This document shows, piece by piece, positions 1 to 6,970 of a stretch of DNA of 16,589 nucleotides (the first letter of the stretch is position 1; every line of letters begins with the position of its first letter). Position numbers and translations under genes: made by a program. The notes under the pieces were generated by a model. It made no database searches. It saw only the letters and a program-made list of their open reading frames with translations, and was not told where the DNA came from. The stretch is from an uncultured Eubacteriales bacterium (GTDB taxonomy: Bacteria; Bacillota; Clostridia; Oscillospirales; Acutalibacteraceae), in the NCBI GenBank assembly GCA_900321515.1, contig ONWI01000109.1, forward strand, positions 1-16,589, read 5' to 3'.

Positions 1-102
1 AGACCCCGCGACAGCCGCAGATTCGAGCCCCGTGACGCTGCCAGGCAGGAAAGACCCCGCGACAGCCGCAGGTTCGAGCCCCGTGACGCTGCCAGGCAGA
101 CT
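1..102 (+). repeat. Tandem 51-bp coding repeat (2 copies visible)
   Basis: Bases 1-51 and 52-102 are near-identical direct repeats that differ at only a few bases. The period of 51 is a multiple of three and encodes a 17-residue unit (RPRDSRRFEPRDAARQ followed by E or T). The left edge of the window cuts the array, so more copies may lie upstream. It is in frame with the LRR protein. Confidence 0.85.
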
Positions 103-1200
103 GCCCAGAATGACCGTTTCGACCGCGCCGGCAGCATTCCCCGGAACACCCATGACGACGAATATTACAATTCCCCCCGCGCGACCGACCCCAGAAGGCG
201 TCCCGAACAGCCTAACCGCTACGACGGTATGAACGAGGGCAGCGTCAATCTCGGCGACTTCGACATCAATTACAGGGGCGACACGGACAGGGCGCGCCGG
301 ACTTCCGTGACGGCAATTGTCCCCGGCATCCTCGGCAAGCCAATGATGATCGGAATATTCGCCGTGTCGGCAATTATTATCACTATTATAATTTTTTCCG
401 TCCTCTCGGGAGGAAACAAGGAGAATTCTTCCAATATCTCCGGCGGAAAAACCAATTACGAATACAGTATCCCCGACAGCATCACCATTGGTCAGACCAA
501 GATAAATACGGATTCCGACTACATTGAGCTTGCCGAAATGAACATCACCGACATCAGCGATCTTTCCTACTGCTTCCTTGTCAGCAGCCTCTTCATCAAC
601 GGCAACAGCATCAGTGACCTCACTCCTTTGGGCGACTGCATTTCACTCAAGACTCTCGACGCGAATTCCAACCAGATTTCCGACATTATGGCGCTGTCTC
701 ACCTGAATCAGCTCTCTGACCTCGATGTCAGCAGCAACCGGATCTCCGACCTCTCCCCTCTCGCTAAGCTCAGTCAGTTGGAAAGACTCAACGCTGCCAA
801 AAATCAGATTTCCGATCTCTCGCCGCTGGCGAACCTCCCTTCCCTGAGACAGCTCATCGCCTCTGACAATTCCATATCTGACCTGACTCCGCTTGCCGGA
901 CTCGGCAGTCTCACTACCATCGAAATCGCTGACAATCAGGTGAGCGATATTCTGGCACTCAGTGCTCTTGAAAATCTTTCCACTCTCAATCTGAGCCGCA
1001 ACAGCATCACAGACATTAAGGCTCTCAAAACCCTCTCTTCACTCACTATGCTCGATCTGAGCGATAATCCGGTGAGCGACGTCTCTCCCCTGAGCGGTCT
1101 GAAGGGTCTGCTGGAACTCAATCTCTCCGGTACAAAAGTCTCCAATGAGGATATCGCTAAACTCAAAAAGGAGCTTCCCGGCTGTCAGATCAGAAAATAG
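1..1200 (+). CDS. Membrane-anchored leucine-rich-repeat protein, 5' end outside window
   Basis: Frame 1 is open from the first base to the TAG at 1198-1200, so this is the C-terminal 399 residues of a longer protein. The ATG at 229 is only an internal Met, since the frame upstream of it has the same composition with no stop. Residues 1-34 are two copies of a 17-residue Arg/Asp-rich repeat. Residues 35-113 are polar and probably disordered. One hydrophobic segment lies at about 114-135 (MIGIFAVSAIIITIIIFSVL). From about 174 to 394 there are eight internalin/SDS22-type LRRs of about 22 residues with the signature N-x-I-S-D-L-x-P-L, plus a degenerate first and last unit. Seen: basic tail, single TM, LRR. 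Inferred: N-terminus in the cytoplasm and LRR domain outside, for protein-protein binding. There is no LPXTG or SLH anchor at the C-terminus. The ligand cannot be predicted. Confidence 0.85.
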   Translation, partial: RPRDSRRFEPRDAARQERPRDSRRFEPRDAARQTAQNDRFDRAGSIPRNTHDDEYYNSPRATDPRRRPEQPNRYDGMNEGSVNLGDFDINYRGDTDRARRTSVTAIVPGILGKPMMIGIFAVSAIIITIIIFSVLSGGNKENSSNISGGKTNYEYSIPDSITIGQTKINTDSDYIELAEMNITDISDLSYCFLVSSLFINGNSISDLTPLGDCISLKTLDANSNQISDIMALSHLNQLSDLDVSSNRISDLSPLAKLSQLERLNAAKNQISDLSPLANLPSLRQLIASDNSISDLTPLAGLGSLTTIEIADNQVSDILALSALENLSTLNLSRNSITDIKALKTLSSLTMLDLSDNPVSDVSPLSGLKGLLELNLSGTKVSNEDIAKLKKELPGCQIRK

Positions 1201-1240
1201 CCTGAAAATCATAAAGAAAATGAGAATTGTATAAAAATAT

Positions 1241-1270
1241 ATAATTCGCCGTTGACAGTCAGCGAATTAT
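1241..1270. promoter_or_regulatory. Candidate operator: perfect 9-bp inverted repeat over the purA -35 box
   Basis: ATAATTCGC at 1241-1249 is repeated as its reverse complement GCGAATTAT at 1262-1270, with a 12-base gap that contains the TTGACA box. There is no following T-tract, so it is not a terminator for the LRR gene. Its position would let a dimeric repressor block RNA polymerase. It does not match the Bacillus PurR box well enough to name the regulator. Confidence 0.5.
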
Positions 1271-1280
1271 GTACTATAAT
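1252..1280 (+). promoter_or_regulatory. Consensus sigma-A promoter for purA
   Basis: TTGACA at 1252-1257 and TATAAT at 1275-1280 both match the consensus perfectly and are separated by 17 bases. Transcription should start near 1287, giving a leader of about 68 bases before the UUG start. This is one of the strongest promoters by sequence in the window, which suggests that the overlapping inverted repeat is what limits it. Confidence 0.85.
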
Positions 1281-1354
1281 ATTTGAGTTGCAGATGCGGC
1301 ATTGTCAATTCTGCACTTCTATTCATTAAAACATGAAATTGGAGATGAGCTTGA

Positions 1355-2632
1355 TTGGTTAAGGCTATTGTCGGCGCTAACTGGGGCGACGAGGGCAAGG
1401 GCAAGATCACTGATATGCTTGCCGCTGAGTCGGATGTGGTCATTCGTTTTCAGGGAGGAGCCAACGCAGGACACACTATTATTAATGAATACGGCAGATT
1501 CGCACTTCATCTGCTGCCGTCCGGTGTATGCCATCAGCATACTGTTAATATTATCGGCAACGGCGTCGCTCTCGATCTGCTTAAATTTGAAAAGGAGCTT
1601 GCCTCTGTCATTGAACAAGGTGTCCCTACTCCCAAGATTCTTATTTCGGAACGCGCACAGCTCATCATGCCATATCATGTGCTTTTCGACGTATATGAGG
1701 AGGAACGTCTGGGCGGTCAGGCTTTCGGCTCTACCAAGTCCGGAATAGCTCCGTTCTATTCTGACAAATATTCCAAGATCGGTTTCCAGGTCAACGAGCT
1801 TTTCGCTGACGAGGATTATCTGAAGGCTAAAGTCAAGAGGGTTCTCGACGTTAAGAATACCCTTATCAGGCATCTCTACGGCAAGCCTGAGATTCCCGAA
1901 CAGGATATTATGGATTACCTCATGCGCTGCAGGGAAATTGTCTCCCCCTATGTCGCCAATACATTTGAATTCTTGCAGAAGGCTGTCCGCGAAAACAAAA
2001 ACATATTGCTCGAAGGTCAGTTGGGTTCGCTTAAAGACACCGATTTCGGCATTTATCCCATGGTTACATCCTCTTCTACCCTTGCGGGTTACGGCTCTGT
2101 CGGCGCGGGTATCCCCGCCAGGGCGATCAGCGAGGTCATCACTGTGACTAAGGCTTATTCCAGCGCTGTCGGCGCGGGTGAATTTGTCAGTGAGATTTTC
2201 GGCGATCAGGCCGACGAGCTTCGCAGACGCGGCGGCGACAGGGGCGAATTCGGCGCCACTACCGGCAGACCGCGTCGCGTCGGCTGGTTCGACTGCGTTG
2301 CCACCCGTTACGGCTGCATGGCTCAGGGTACCACCAAGGTCGCTATGACCTGCCTCGATGTGCTCGGATATCTCGACGAAATCCCCGTTTGCGTCGGCTA
2401 CGAGATCGACGGCAAGATCACTCATGAATTCCCCGTCACTCATCTTCTTGCCAAGGCTAAGCCGGTGCTCCAGTCGCTTCCCGGCTGGAAGTCCGACGTC
2501 CGCGGCATCAGGTCCTATGACGAGCTTCCCGAAAACTGCCGAGCCTATATCGAATTTGTCGAAGGTCAGATCGGTTTCCCGATTGACATTGTTTCCAACG
2601 GTCCCGGCAGAGACGAGGTTATCTACAGATAA
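1355..2632 (+). CDS. purA: Adenylosuccinate synthetase
   Basis: Joins IMP and aspartate using GTP to make adenylosuccinate, the first committed step from IMP to AMP; cytoplasmic. The 425 residues match the usual family length. Seen: the N-terminal GTP/IMP loop NWGDEGKGK (residues 9-17) with the catalytic Asp12, NAGH at 37-40 with catalytic His40, and GATTGRPRR at 300-308 for aspartate and nucleotide binding. The loop at 126-138 reads STKSGIAPFYSDK instead of the TTGRGIGPAYEDK form of E. coli, pointing to a divergent clostridial type. The start is UUG at 1355, supported by GGAGA at 1341-1345 and by the protein beginning directly with the first strand (MVKAIVGANWGDEG). It is monocistronic: own promoter at 1252-1280 and terminator at 2648-2694. 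Other pur genes are not adjacent. Confidence 0.95.
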   Translation: MVKAIVGANWGDEGKGKITDMLAAESDVVIRFQGGANAGHTIINEYGRFALHLLPSGVCHQHTVNIIGNGVALDLLKFEKELASVIEQGVPTPKILISERAQLIMPYHVLFDVYEEERLGGQAFGSTKSGIAPFYSDKYSKIGFQVNELFADEDYLKAKVKRVLDVKNTLIRHLYGKPEIPEQDIMDYLMRCREIVSPYVANTFEFLQKAVRENKNILLEGQLGSLKDTDFGIYPMVTSSSTLAGYGSVGAGIPARAISEVITVTKAYSSAVGAGEFVSEIFGDQADELRRRGGDRGEFGATTGRPRRVGWFDCVATRYGCMAQGTTKVAMTCLDVLGYLDEIPVCVGYEIDGKITHEFPVTHLLAKAKPVLQSLPGWKSDVRGIRSYDELPENCRAYIEFVEGQIGFPIDIVSNGPGRDEVIYR

Positions 2633-2647
2633 TCTTTTTGTATATTA

Positions 2648-2694
2648 AAAACCGATGTGCCATACACACAGCCGTGCGGCACACCGGTTTTTTT
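2648..2694. terminator. Bidirectional rho-independent terminator between purA and the HD-GYP gene
   Basis: Stem arms at 2648-2661 and 2678-2691 pair over 14 positions with a single A-C mismatch, enclosing a 16-base loop. The stem is followed by a T-rich tract on the + strand and preceded by an A-run that acts as the U-tract for the - strand. It starts 15 bases after the purA stop and lies 28 bases beyond the stop of the convergent gene, so it can end both transcripts. Confidence 0.85.
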
Positions 2695-2718
2695 GTTTGT
2701 TTTTTTCTGACAACGGAT

Positions 2719-3768
2719 TTAATCATCTATCCCGAGCATTGCGATACGCTCGATTTCGGGACGGATGGAAAGGAAAACATTGACTATCTCGGGGTCAAAG
2801 TGACCGCCGCTGCCCTTCCTGATGATTTCAAATGCCTGATCAAACGACATCTGCTGCTTATAGCTGCGCTTGCTCACCAATGCGTCGAATACATCCGCTA
2901 CTGCCAGCACTCGCGCGCAGAAGGGTATCTTTATCCCCTTCAGACCGTATGGGTAGCCCTTGCCGTTCCACCATTCGTGATGATATGCCGCCATATCCTT
3001 GCCGAGCAGAAGGTAGTAGTTATCTTCTATCTGCTTCGCGCACTCCCCGAGAATCTTCGCGCCCTCAATGGTGTGGGTCTTCATCAGTTCAAATTCTTCT
3101 TCCGTCAGGTCGCCCTGCTTTTTCAGCACGGAATCAGGAATCTTTATCTTGCCTATGTCGTGCAGCGGGGCTGCGAGCGTTATGCTGGTTACATACCGGT
3201 CGTCGAGAAATTCCGGGTGCATTCCCTCATTGCGCATCTTGCGCACAAGCGTCTCAACTATCGCGCTCACCCTGTGAACGTGTATTCCGGTGACCTCGTC
3301 GCGCGTGTCTATCATATTCGCAAGAACCATGATGATCTGCGACTTCATTTTTTCAAGCTGCGCACACTTCTTCTCATTATCGAGCTCCAGCCTCATGCGG
3401 TAATCTTCCAATTCAATGGCACGCGCAATCCGGGACTTCATTACCTGCGGCACAAAGGGCTTCGCTATGAAGTCCACCGCACCCATCTCAAGACACTCCA
3501 CTTCGGTTTGCGGATCATTCTCTACCGTCAGCACGATTATCGGTATCTCGCTCCACTTCTCCTTGGTCTTTATCTTCTTCATGGTCTGCTTGCCGTCCAA
3601 TTCCGGCATATTCAAATCAAGAAGAATCAGATCGGGCGTGTCACGCTCAAGGTATTTCAGCGCCTGATATCCTGAAATTACCGCAATTACTGAATATTCA
3701 TCCCCGATGACCTGCTTTGCCATGGCGAGTGTTGTCTTGTTGTCGTCGATAACGAGAATTTTTTTCAT
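2719..3768 (-). CDS. Response regulator with HD-GYP domain (c-di-GMP phosphodiesterase)
   Basis: A 349-residue RpfG-like protein. The receiver domain is at about 1-120 with acidic pair D8-D9, phosphoacceptor D51 in LLDLNMPELDG, T81 and K103-P104, all intact. A short coiled linker (about 120-145) leads to an HD-GYP domain at about 146-340 with TGIHVHR (H163 region), HD at 203-204 (PLHDIGK), H232, HH at 263-264 and GYP at 271-273. Conserved metal ligands are present, so it should hydrolyse c-di-GMP when phosphorylated (family knowledge). The chosen start is ATG at 3766-3768, 10 bases after GGAGGA; the frame extends to a UUG at 3810 but those 14 residues precede the first receiver strand. It lies downstream of the hybrid kinase on the same strand with a 149-base gap, the likely cognate partner. 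HD-GYP proteins of this layout often control motility, biofilm or virulence, but the target is unknown here. Confidence 0.93.
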   Translation of the reverse strand: MKKILVIDDNKTTLAMAKQVIGDEYSVIAVISGYQALKYLERDTPDLILLDLNMPELDGKQTMKKIKTKEKWSEIPIIVLTVENDPQTEVECLEMGAVDFIAKPFVPQVMKSRIARAIELEDYRMRLELDNEKKCAQLEKMKSQIIMVLANMIDTRDEVTGIHVHRVSAIVETLVRKMRNEGMHPEFLDDRYVTSITLAAPLHDIGKIKIPDSVLKKQGDLTEEEFELMKTHTIEGAKILGECAKQIEDNYYLLLGKDMAAYHHEWWNGKGYPYGLKGIKIPFCARVLAVADVFDALVSKRSYKQQMSFDQAFEIIRKGSGGHFDPEIVNVFLSIRPEIERIAMLGIDD

Positions 3769-3815
3769 CTCTGCTTTTTCCTCCGTAATCATCGCTGTCA
3801 ATTTCAACAATTAAC

Positions 3816-3847
3816 ATTATATACCCTCATTGTTAAGATATTGTTAA
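3816..3847 (-). promoter_or_regulatory. Possible promoter with TTAACAA direct repeats ahead of the HD-GYP gene
   Basis: On the - strand a TATAAT sits at 3816-3821, about 48 bases before the start codon. No good -35 lies 16-18 bases upstream. Two direct copies of TTAACAA (3841-3847 and 3830-3836), 11 bases apart (about one helical turn), lie just upstream, as expected for an activator site. Weak evidence: the region is AT-rich and such matches arise easily. Confidence 0.25.
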
Positions 3848-3917
3848 ACCGCTCATACAAATTGGATTTAAACTACTGTATAATATACATATATTGCCCG
3901 TCGGAGCTGCCCGACTC

Positions 3918-6689
3918 TTACAACGAACCGAGCGACTCCGCCGCTCCGTCGTAATCATAATTCTCCAGCATCGCGGCTGCCTTCCGGAGAGCTTCTCTGT
4001 CAGCCGGATCCAGCTTGCAGCCCAGCAGTTCGTTTATCCCCTCCAATGCCGCGTCGCTGTCGAATCTGTCGATGAGACTGATTATCCTTACCGCGTCGGA
4101 ATGCTTCTTCTGCGCTGAGATGGGCTGCATTTCGGATATATCCGCCCCGCTGTCTTCATTGGTCTCCAACAGTCCGCCGGATTTGAGATATTCCGCCACA
4201 TTGTCAAGCAGCTCGTCGTACATCCGCACAAGCTCGGCGTAATGCTCCGATACAAAGCTCTCGTCTCCCTGCTTCGCCGCGTCCTCGTGGTCCCTCGCTT
4301 GCATGGACAGCTCTGTCGCGCCTATGCTCTCTGCCACGCTCTTGAGCGAATGGGCTTCTATGCGATAGGAATTGACTGACCCGGATTCAGCATATCTGCA
4401 AAGCTGCTTCGACTGCAATCTGCCTTCCGTGAGAAATACATTGAGTATGTGATGATACGCGTCTATGCTGCCCCCCATATTGAATATTCCCTGCGGCACA
4501 TCAAGCCCCGCAATCTTTATGCTGCGCGCATCGCTGCGAATATTGGAGGATACATATTCGCTGCGGGATCGGCTGATCTTCATCATGGGATCCACCTGCT
4601 CCGTGTATTCTGTGCGCTGCTTTTCCTCCGGAATGTATTTTCTGATGACCACCGCCAGCGTTTCGATGCTCATGGGTTTTTCCACATAATCGTTCATGCC
4701 GTTTGTCAGGAACAGCTCCCGCGCCGCCTCGCTGACATTGGCTGAGAGCGCTATTATCGGCACATTCCTGTAATATTCTCCTTCGGCGGCACGGATGTGC
4801 TGCACTGTTTCTATGCCGTCCCAGTCCGGCATCATATGATCCATAAATATCATGTCGTAATTCGGGTCGCGCAGCAGCGCCTCGTATGCCTCCCTGCCGC
4901 TGCTCACCATATCCACGTGCGGCTTGTAGACATTCAGCAGCCCGGCGGTAACGCGGAGATTGACATAATTATCGTCCACTACCAGAATGCGCGCGTCCGG
5001 TATGAAAAGATGGTTTTCCGGCTTCTTGACGCGGCGGAAGCTTTCTGTGTCGTCCCCGCGGATCAGCGAAGCCAGCTGTCCTGTCAGCACGGGCTTATGG
5101 ATGATCAGAATGTTTTCCTTCATGCCATCATCCACAAATGTGTTGCGATCCACCATTGCCACAAGGCGCATACGCTTGATCTTCTGAGCAAATGAATTCA
5201 CGCCCGCAATGCAGGTTCCGTAATCAAAGAAGAGCATCGCGCCGAACCGGTCGGAATTGTAGTAATCCCACACCGCCACATCGTTTACCGTAAGAACCGC
5301 TATGCCCATTGCCTCCAGTATGCTTCTGAGGTTCTCGGCATAATATCCGTCAGGCTCGCAGATATACGCCAGATAACCGTCGGGGTCCGGAACAAAGCCG
5401 AGTTCCCGGCGCTTCTTTACCTTCTGCTCCACCACAACCGTGAAGGTGGACCCTTTGCCGGGTTCGCTCTCGACGTTGATGGAACCGTTCATCTTGTTGG
5501 CAAGACGCTGCGATATCACCAGCCCCAGTCCTGTTCCTTCCATCCGGCGGGAATGGTCGGTGTCTACCTGTGTGAACTGCGTGAAGAGCTTCTTCTGATC
5601 CTCACGCGATATTCCCACGCCGGTGTCCGTGATCTCTACGGTAAGCCAGAAATGAGCCGAATCGTCTATGCTGCATGTCATCCGGAGCCTGATCATGCCT
5701 CTGTCCGTGAATTTCACCGCGTTGTTGAGCAGATTTATTAGTATCTGTCTCAGCCTCGATTCGTCTCCTATCAGTTCCGCCGGTACGTCAAGCGCAATGT
5801 CCGCCACAAACGCTATATCCTTTTCGCCGATTCTCACGTTGATGATGCTCGCAACGTCAGATACCAGATTCTCCACGCTGTATGGCGCTTCGTCGAGACT
5901 CATCTTATTCGCCTCGATCTTGGAATAATCCAGGATGTCGTTCACCATGCTCAGAAGGTTCTGAGCGGAATTCTGTATGGTGGTGACGTATTCCTGCTCC
6001 AGCGGCGAAAGGTCGTTTTGCAGCAGCAGCTCGCTCATCCCGCAGACAGCTATCATGGGCGTGCGCATCTCATGGCTCATATTGGCGAGAAAATCCGCTT
6101 TTTCCCGGCTTCCCGCTTCCGCGTTGATCTTTTCCTGCTCAACCATCCGGTAGAGGTCCGTTATGCTCTGGGCACGCGATTCCATGATCTTCACCGCGTT
6201 GCGGAACCAGATGATCATCGCTATCACCGCCGTGCTGCCGAGATAAAACAGCACCAGTCGCGCTACGGCACTCAAAGGCATCTCAAGATGTCCGAAGAAT
6301 CTGGCGGGATACATCAGATACAGCCACGCGTACAGTAAGGCCACATATATCATCTGAAGCACCGTCAGTTCGATCCTGCGATAAAGCGCGACAAAGCACA
6401 TGATCACCAGAAATACTCCGTGACTCGCCGATATGGTGTTGTTCTCCCAGATATAGGCGGTGGCGCACGCCGTCATGCACGCCGTCGCTGCATATGCCTG
6501 CGGCGCGCCGTTGAGAAACGGTACAAATGTAAATATTCCCAGAACTGCCGGCATTGCCAGCATCATCTCCCACAGATACGCCGGCATTCCGCATAAAATG
6601 CAGTATCCCGACGCAATCGGAAAGAATATTACAAATATCCAGAAAATGAATTTTTCCACGGTACGATGGGTAATTTCCTTATGCTTCAT
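3918..6689 (-). CDS. Hybrid sensor histidine kinase with two receiver domains and HPt
   Basis: A 923-residue membrane kinase. Six hydrophobic segments fill residues about 13-162 with almost no extracellular loops, so the signal is probably sensed in or at the membrane. A coiled segment precedes HisKA with phosphoacceptor H206 (FLANMSHEMRTPM). The ATPase domain has the N box (LINLLNNAVKF, N323), G1 DTGVG (355-359) and G2 GTGLG (385-389). A first receiver-like domain at about 440-543 lacks a full acidic pair (CEPD instead of VDDN) but keeps an Asp (D489) and K532-P. The second receiver at about 568-685 is intact (D572-D573, phosphoacceptor D617, K671). An HPt domain at about 735-840 carries H780 (IEAHSLKS). 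A helical tail of about 65 residues ends the protein. Start at ATG 6689, 7 bases after GGGGG; the longer frame to 6740 runs into the promoter's own -35 box. Likely feeds phosphate to the HD-GYP regulator next door. Confidence 0.93.
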   Translation of the reverse strand: MKHKEITHRTVEKFIFWIFVIFFPIASGYCILCGMPAYLWEMMLAMPAVLGIFTFVPFLNGAPQAYAATACMTACATAYIWENNTISASHGVFLVIMCFVALYRRIELTVLQMIYVALLYAWLYLMYPARFFGHLEMPLSAVARLVLFYLGSTAVIAMIIWFRNAVKIMESRAQSITDLYRMVEQEKINAEAGSREKADFLANMSHEMRTPMIAVCGMSELLLQNDLSPLEQEYVTTIQNSAQNLLSMVNDILDYSKIEANKMSLDEAPYSVENLVSDVASIINVRIGEKDIAFVADIALDVPAELIGDESRLRQILINLLNNAVKFTDRGMIRLRMTCSIDDSAHFWLTVEITDTGVGISREDQKKLFTQFTQVDTDHSRRMEGTGLGLVISQRLANKMNGSINVESEPGKGSTFTVVVEQKVKKRRELGFVPDPDGYLAYICEPDGYYAENLRSILEAMGIAVLTVNDVAVWDYYNSDRFGAMLFFDYGTCIAGVNSFAQKIKRMRLVAMVDRNTFVDDGMKENILIIHKPVLTGQLASLIRGDDTESFRRVKKPENHLFIPDARILVVDDNYVNLRVTAGLLNVYKPHVDMVSSGREAYEALLRDPNYDMIFMDHMMPDWDGIETVQHIRAAEGEYYRNVPIIALSANVSEAARELFLTNGMNDYVEKPMSIETLAVVIRKYIPEEKQRTEYTEQVDPMMKISRSRSEYVSSNIRSDARSIKIAGLDVPQGIFNMGGSIDAYHHILNVFLTEGRLQSKQLCRYAESGSVNSYRIEAHSLKSVAESIGATELSMQARDHEDAAKQGDESFVSEHYAELVRMYDELLDNVAEYLKSGGLLETNEDSGADISEMQPISAQKKHSDAVRIISLIDRFDSDAALEGINELLGCKLDPADREALRKAAAMLENYDYDGAAESLGSL

Positions 6690-6711
6690 ATCAAGACCCC
6701 CAATTAAGTTT

Positions 6712-6740
6712 ATTTTAGCCCATAATGCCCCGTTTGTCAA
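6712..6740 (-). promoter_or_regulatory. Sigma-A promoter of the hybrid kinase gene
   Basis: On the - strand TTGACA (6735-6740) and TAAAAT (6712-6717) are 17 bases apart. The start point falls near 6705, giving a very short leader of about 16 bases with GGGGG (6697-6701) as the ribosome site. The -35 hexamer also reads as a UUG codon in frame with the kinase, which makes the longer start at 6740 untenable. Confidence 0.75.
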
Positions 6741-6753
6741 GCTATAGTGTATT

Positions 6754-6819
6754 CCTTGCGCCTATCGGAACATCATCTTTCCCGCTCTCGCTGAATTCCT
6801 TTTTTATTCACGCGCAAGG
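6754..6819. repeat. Separated 8-bp inverted repeat upstream of the kinase promoter
   Basis: CCTTGCGC at 6754-6761 is mirrored by GCGCAAGG at 6812-6819, with 50 bases between. It lies just upstream of the kinase -35 box. It could be a paired binding site or chance; I see no further support. Confidence 0.25.
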
Positions 6820-6831
6820 CATGTACACAGA

Positions 6832-6853
6832 ATAAAATTAATACTAATTTTAT
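6832..6853. promoter_or_regulatory. AT-rich palindrome, candidate operator of the 171-residue gene
   Basis: ATAAAATTA (6832-6840) and its exact reverse complement TAATTTTAT (6845-6853) are separated by ATAC. The 22-bp dyad has the size of a typical dimeric regulator site and lies 21 bases upstream of a candidate -35 box at 6875. It is in a very AT-rich stretch, so a chance palindrome is possible. Confidence 0.35.
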
Positions 6854-6874
6854 ATTTTGCTTTCCCGCAAAGAC

Positions 6875-6903
6875 TTGATATTTTGCAATAAAAGTAGTAA
6901 AAT
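6875..6903 (+). promoter_or_regulatory. Candidate sigma-A promoter of the 171-residue gene
   Basis: TTGATA (6875-6880) and TAAAAT (6898-6903) are spaced by 17 bases, each one base off consensus. The predicted transcript would have a leader of about 60 bases before the UUG at 6971. The surrounding sequence is AT-rich, which raises the chance of false matches. Confidence 0.5.
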
Positions 6904-6970
6904 AATAAATTAGATATATTATTTTTTTATTCATTTGGAATAATTACTATTTTGTTTTGGAGTGATCAGT

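Noticed and set aside
1..102. GGTTCGAGCCCC resembling a tRNA T-arm, present twice
   Set aside because: No acceptor stem, anticodon arm or D-arm can be built around it, and it lies in an in-frame coding repeat.
32..232. 66-codon frame starting at base 32
   Set aside because: It is out of frame with the LRR protein, whose own frame is open from base 1 and carries the 17-residue repeat.
1319..2443. Long open frame (374 codons) antisense to purA
   Set aside because: It lies opposite a certain gene, starts without a convincing ribosome site and its composition is that expected from the purA codon pattern.
2638..3675. Long open frame (345 codons) antisense to the HD-GYP gene
   Set aside because: It begins inside the purA terminator, and the opposite strand has all receiver and HD-GYP motifs intact.
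3900..3917. GTCGG/CCGAC stem just after the kinase stop as a terminator
   Set aside because: The stem is only 5 bp and no T-tract follows on the - strand.
6690..6740. N-terminal extension of the hybrid kinase from UUG 6740
   Set aside because: The UUG is part of the -35 box of the gene's own promoter, so it is not transcribed from that promoter.
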